Shown here: piece after piece, positions 4,820 to 6,051 of the stretch | Layout: every line of letters begins with the position of its first letter | Numbering within the stretch: position 1 is the stretch's first letter | DNA from: JAMOBE01 sp039908285 | Lineage (GTDB): Bacteria; Pseudomonadota; Alphaproteobacteria; Rhodospirillales; Rhodospirillaceae | Direction of reading: 5' to 3' | Assembly: GCA_039908285.1 (NCBI GenBank) | Contig: JAMOBE010000148.1 | Coordinates: 1-6,051 of the forward strand | DNA: 6,051 nt | Position numbers and translations under genes: made by a program | Notes under the pieces: model-generated | What the model saw: the letters and a program-made list of their open reading frames with translations, nothing else | The model's database searches: none | Told to the model about the DNA's origin: nothing

Positions 4820-4879
4820 CTGCGGAGCATTGCGTTCCGCCCCGTATCGATCCCGTCGAGAAAGAAGCCTCCGGCCACC

Positions 4880-6001
4880 ATGATCCCGATCTTCGAACCC
4901 TTCTTCTACGGCCGCGAGCGCGAGTACCTGCGCGAGTGCATCGACACCGGCTGGATCTCCTCGCAGGGACGGTTCATCCCGGCATTCGAGGGCGCCTTCG
5001 CCGGGCGCCACGACATGGCGTTCGGCGTCGCCACCTCCAACTGCACCACCGCCCTGCACCTCAGCCTGGCGGTGCTGGGCATCGGCCCCGGCGACGAGGT
5101 GCTGTGTCCGGACCTCACCTTCATCGCCCCGGCCAACATGATCCGGCTCACCGGAGCCACGGCGGTGCTGGTGGACGTCGATCCGGTGTCGTGGGGCATC
5201 GACCCGGCCCGCATCGCGGAAAAGATCACCCCGCGCACCCGCGCCGTCATCGTCGTCCACGCCTTTGGCCATGCCGCCGACATGGAGCCGATCATGGCCC
5301 TGGCCAAAGCCCACGGCCTGCGGGTCATCGAGGACGTGGCCGAGGCCCCGGGAGCCACCTGCCGATCCGCCGACGGGGTGGAGCGGGTGGTGGGCACCAT
5401 CGGCGACCTGTCGTGCTACAGCTTCTTCGCCAACAAGATCATGACCACCGGCGAGGGCGGCATGATCCTGACCAATGACGCCACGTTCGACGGCCAGTTG
5501 CGCATCCTGCGCGATCACGGCATGTCGCAGGAGCGGCGCTACGTCCACGAGGTCGTCGGCTTCAACTACCGCATGACCAACATGCAGGCCGGGGTGGGAC
5601 TGGCCCAGCTCGACCACCTCGACATCATCCAGACCCGGCGCGACGCCCAGGCCGAGCACTACGCCCGCCGCTTCGCCGCCGCCCCCCGCGTCACCTGGCG
5701 ACCGACGGCACCGTGGTGCCGGCCGGTGCACTGGCTCGCCACCATCAGCCTGCCCCACCGCGACCTGCGCGACCCCCTGCTCGCCCACCTCAAGGACCGG
5801 GGAATCGACGCCCGGCAGATGGTCTATCCGGTGCACATGGCGAGACCCTATCGCGGCCTGCACGACGACGAGGACTTCCCCGTCTCCCTCGACGTGTCGC
5901 TGCGCTCGCTCCACCTCCCCTCCTCCACCGGTCTGCTGGCCGATCAGGTCGATCTCGTCTGCGACACGGTGCTGGCGTGGCTCGACGTCAACGACGGATA
6001 G
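4880..6001 (+). CDS. DegT/DnrJ/EryC1/StrS sugar aminotransferase, perosamine-synthase-like
   Basis: This 373-residue PLP-dependent cytosolic enzyme should transfer an amino group, usually from glutamate, to a nucleotide-linked keto-sugar for O-antigen, capsule or exopolysaccharide. The N-terminus (PIFEPFFYGREREYLRECIDTGWISSQGRF, starting at residue 3) is typical. SNCTTALHLSL (53-63) contributes to phosphate binding. E151-D152 in VIEDVAEAPGA holds the pyridine nitrogen. The Schiff-base lysine is K186 in SFFANKIMTTGEGGM. GFNYRMTNMQAG (227-238) completes the cofactor site. The EDxAEA pattern and DPVSWGIDP resemble GDP-perosamine synthases more than the EDxAQA enzymes, but the true substrate cannot be fixed from sequence. 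I chose the ATG at 4880 because it starts the conserved domain. The frame is open back to 4352, but that part overlaps the RfaH-like gene and has no similarity. The Shine-Dalgarno is weak (AGAAAGAAG 12-13 nt upstream). It is probably the first structural gene of a cluster continuing rightward. Confidence 0.93.
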   Translation: MIPIFEPFFYGREREYLRECIDTGWISSQGRFIPAFEGAFAGRHDMAFGVATSNCTTALHLSLAVLGIGPGDEVLCPDLTFIAPANMIRLTGATAVLVDVDPVSWGIDPARIAEKITPRTRAVIVVHAFGHAADMEPIMALAKAHGLRVIEDVAEAPGATCRSADGVERVVGTIGDLSCYSFFANKIMTTGEGGMILTNDATFDGQLRILRDHGMSQERRYVHEVVGFNYRMTNMQAGVGLAQLDHLDIIQTRRDAQAEHYARRFAAAPRVTWRPTAPWCRPVHWLATISLPHRDLRDPLLAHLKDRGIDARQMVYPVHMARPYRGLHDDEDFPVSLDVSLRSLHLPSSTGLLADQVDLVCDTVLAWLDVNDG

Positions 6002-6016
6002 CTGGAGAGCAAAGTG

Positions 6017-6033
6017 ATGTGTTGCAACCACAT
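6017..6033. repeat. Small inverted repeat after the aminotransferase gene
   Basis: ATGTG (6017-6021) and CACAT (6029-6033) enclose TTGCAAC, which itself includes the palindrome GTTGCAAC at 6021-6028. It lies 15 bp after the stop codon. It might be a weak terminator or a binding site, but the context is cut by the window end. Confidence 0.3.
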
Positions 6034-6039
6034 GCATAA

Positions 6040-6051
6040 GCCCTCTCCCCC
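6040..6051 (+). repeat. GC-rich hairpin repeat, copy 3, truncated by the window end
   Basis: GCCCTCTCCCCC at the very end, preceded by CATAA, matches the left part of copy 1 read on the minus strand (ATAAAAGCCCTCTCCCC). Copy 3 is therefore in the opposite orientation to copy 1. The right arm should lie just outside the window. Confidence 0.55.

Larger units (their letters stand above)
4749..4879 (+). promoter_or_regulatory. Structured leader between the antiterminator and aminotransferase genes
   Basis: This 131-bp interval is unusually structured. CCGG-CCGT-CCGG then AGTTTT directly follows the RfaH-like stop, a very short terminator-like element. A long-loop hairpin (4779-4809) leads into an ops-like motif (4808-4819), which is followed by a degenerate copy and a second small hairpin, GCGGA (4822-4826) / TCCGC (4836-4840). 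No strong -35/-10 pair was found, although TAGCAT at 4812-4817 could be a -10. Confidence 0.45.

Noticed and set aside
4352..4879. N-terminal extension of the aminotransferase into the RfaH-like gene, suggesting a fusion or overlap
   Set aside because: The extension is Arg/Pro/Gly-rich without similarity and out of frame with the real antiterminator; the conserved enzyme starts precisely at 4880.
4403..6037. 544-codon minus-strand open frame opposite the aminotransferase gene
   Set aside because: It spans two real plus-strand genes and their leader, and the translation is low-complexity and codon-bias-driven.
1..6051. Defence system, prophage, toxin-antitoxin pair or CRISPR in the window
   Set aside because: All supported genes are metabolic, chaperone, envelope or polysaccharide-related; no nuclease, integrase, toxin or spacer array was found on either strand.

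Overview
The window is high-GC bacterial DNA whose gene content best fits an alphaproteobacterium, probably of the Rhodospirillales (Magnetospirillum/Phaeospirillum-like). This is inferred from protein style and gene neighbourhood (pdxH diverging from a 17-kDa-antigen-type lipoprotein gene followed by a DnaJ-class gene), not from a marker gene. I found no rRNA, tRNA, CRISPR array or transposase.

Layout. A GC-rich hairpin repeat lies at 1-50. Two minus-strand genes follow: a FieF/YiiP-type cation efflux transporter (80-1066) and, upstream of it in the same transcript direction, pdxH (1078-1668). The pdxH stop overlaps the transporter's Shine-Dalgarno region, so the two are probably one translationally coupled unit. 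A 246-bp gene-free stretch (1669-1914) holds a 16-bp tandem repeat, a dense G-tract array on the pdxH coding strand, a second copy of the hairpin repeat with a C12 run, and a small hairpin. Next is a minus-strand gene for a small secreted protein (1915-2289), clearly lower in GC than its neighbours.

From about 2290 transcription turns to the plus strand. There is a glycine-zipper outer-membrane lipoprotein (2535-3029), a class B DnaJ/CbpA-like co-chaperone (3148-4077), an RfaH/NusG-type antiterminator (4245-4748) and a DegT/DnrJ/EryC1/StrS sugar aminotransferase (4880-6001). The last two look like the head of a surface-polysaccharide cluster running out of the window to the right. A third, truncated copy of the hairpin repeat begins at 6040.

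Most interesting point. The 131-bp leader between the RfaH-like gene and the aminotransferase gene contains GCGGTAGCATGC (4808-4819), which matches 11 of 12 positions of the enterobacterial ops core recruited by RfaH. It is immediately preceded by a strong hairpin and followed by a degenerate second copy. A specialised NusG paralogue next to an ops-like site at the start of a polysaccharide operon would be a self-contained RfaH/ops-style antitermination module outside the gammaproteobacteria where the system was defined.
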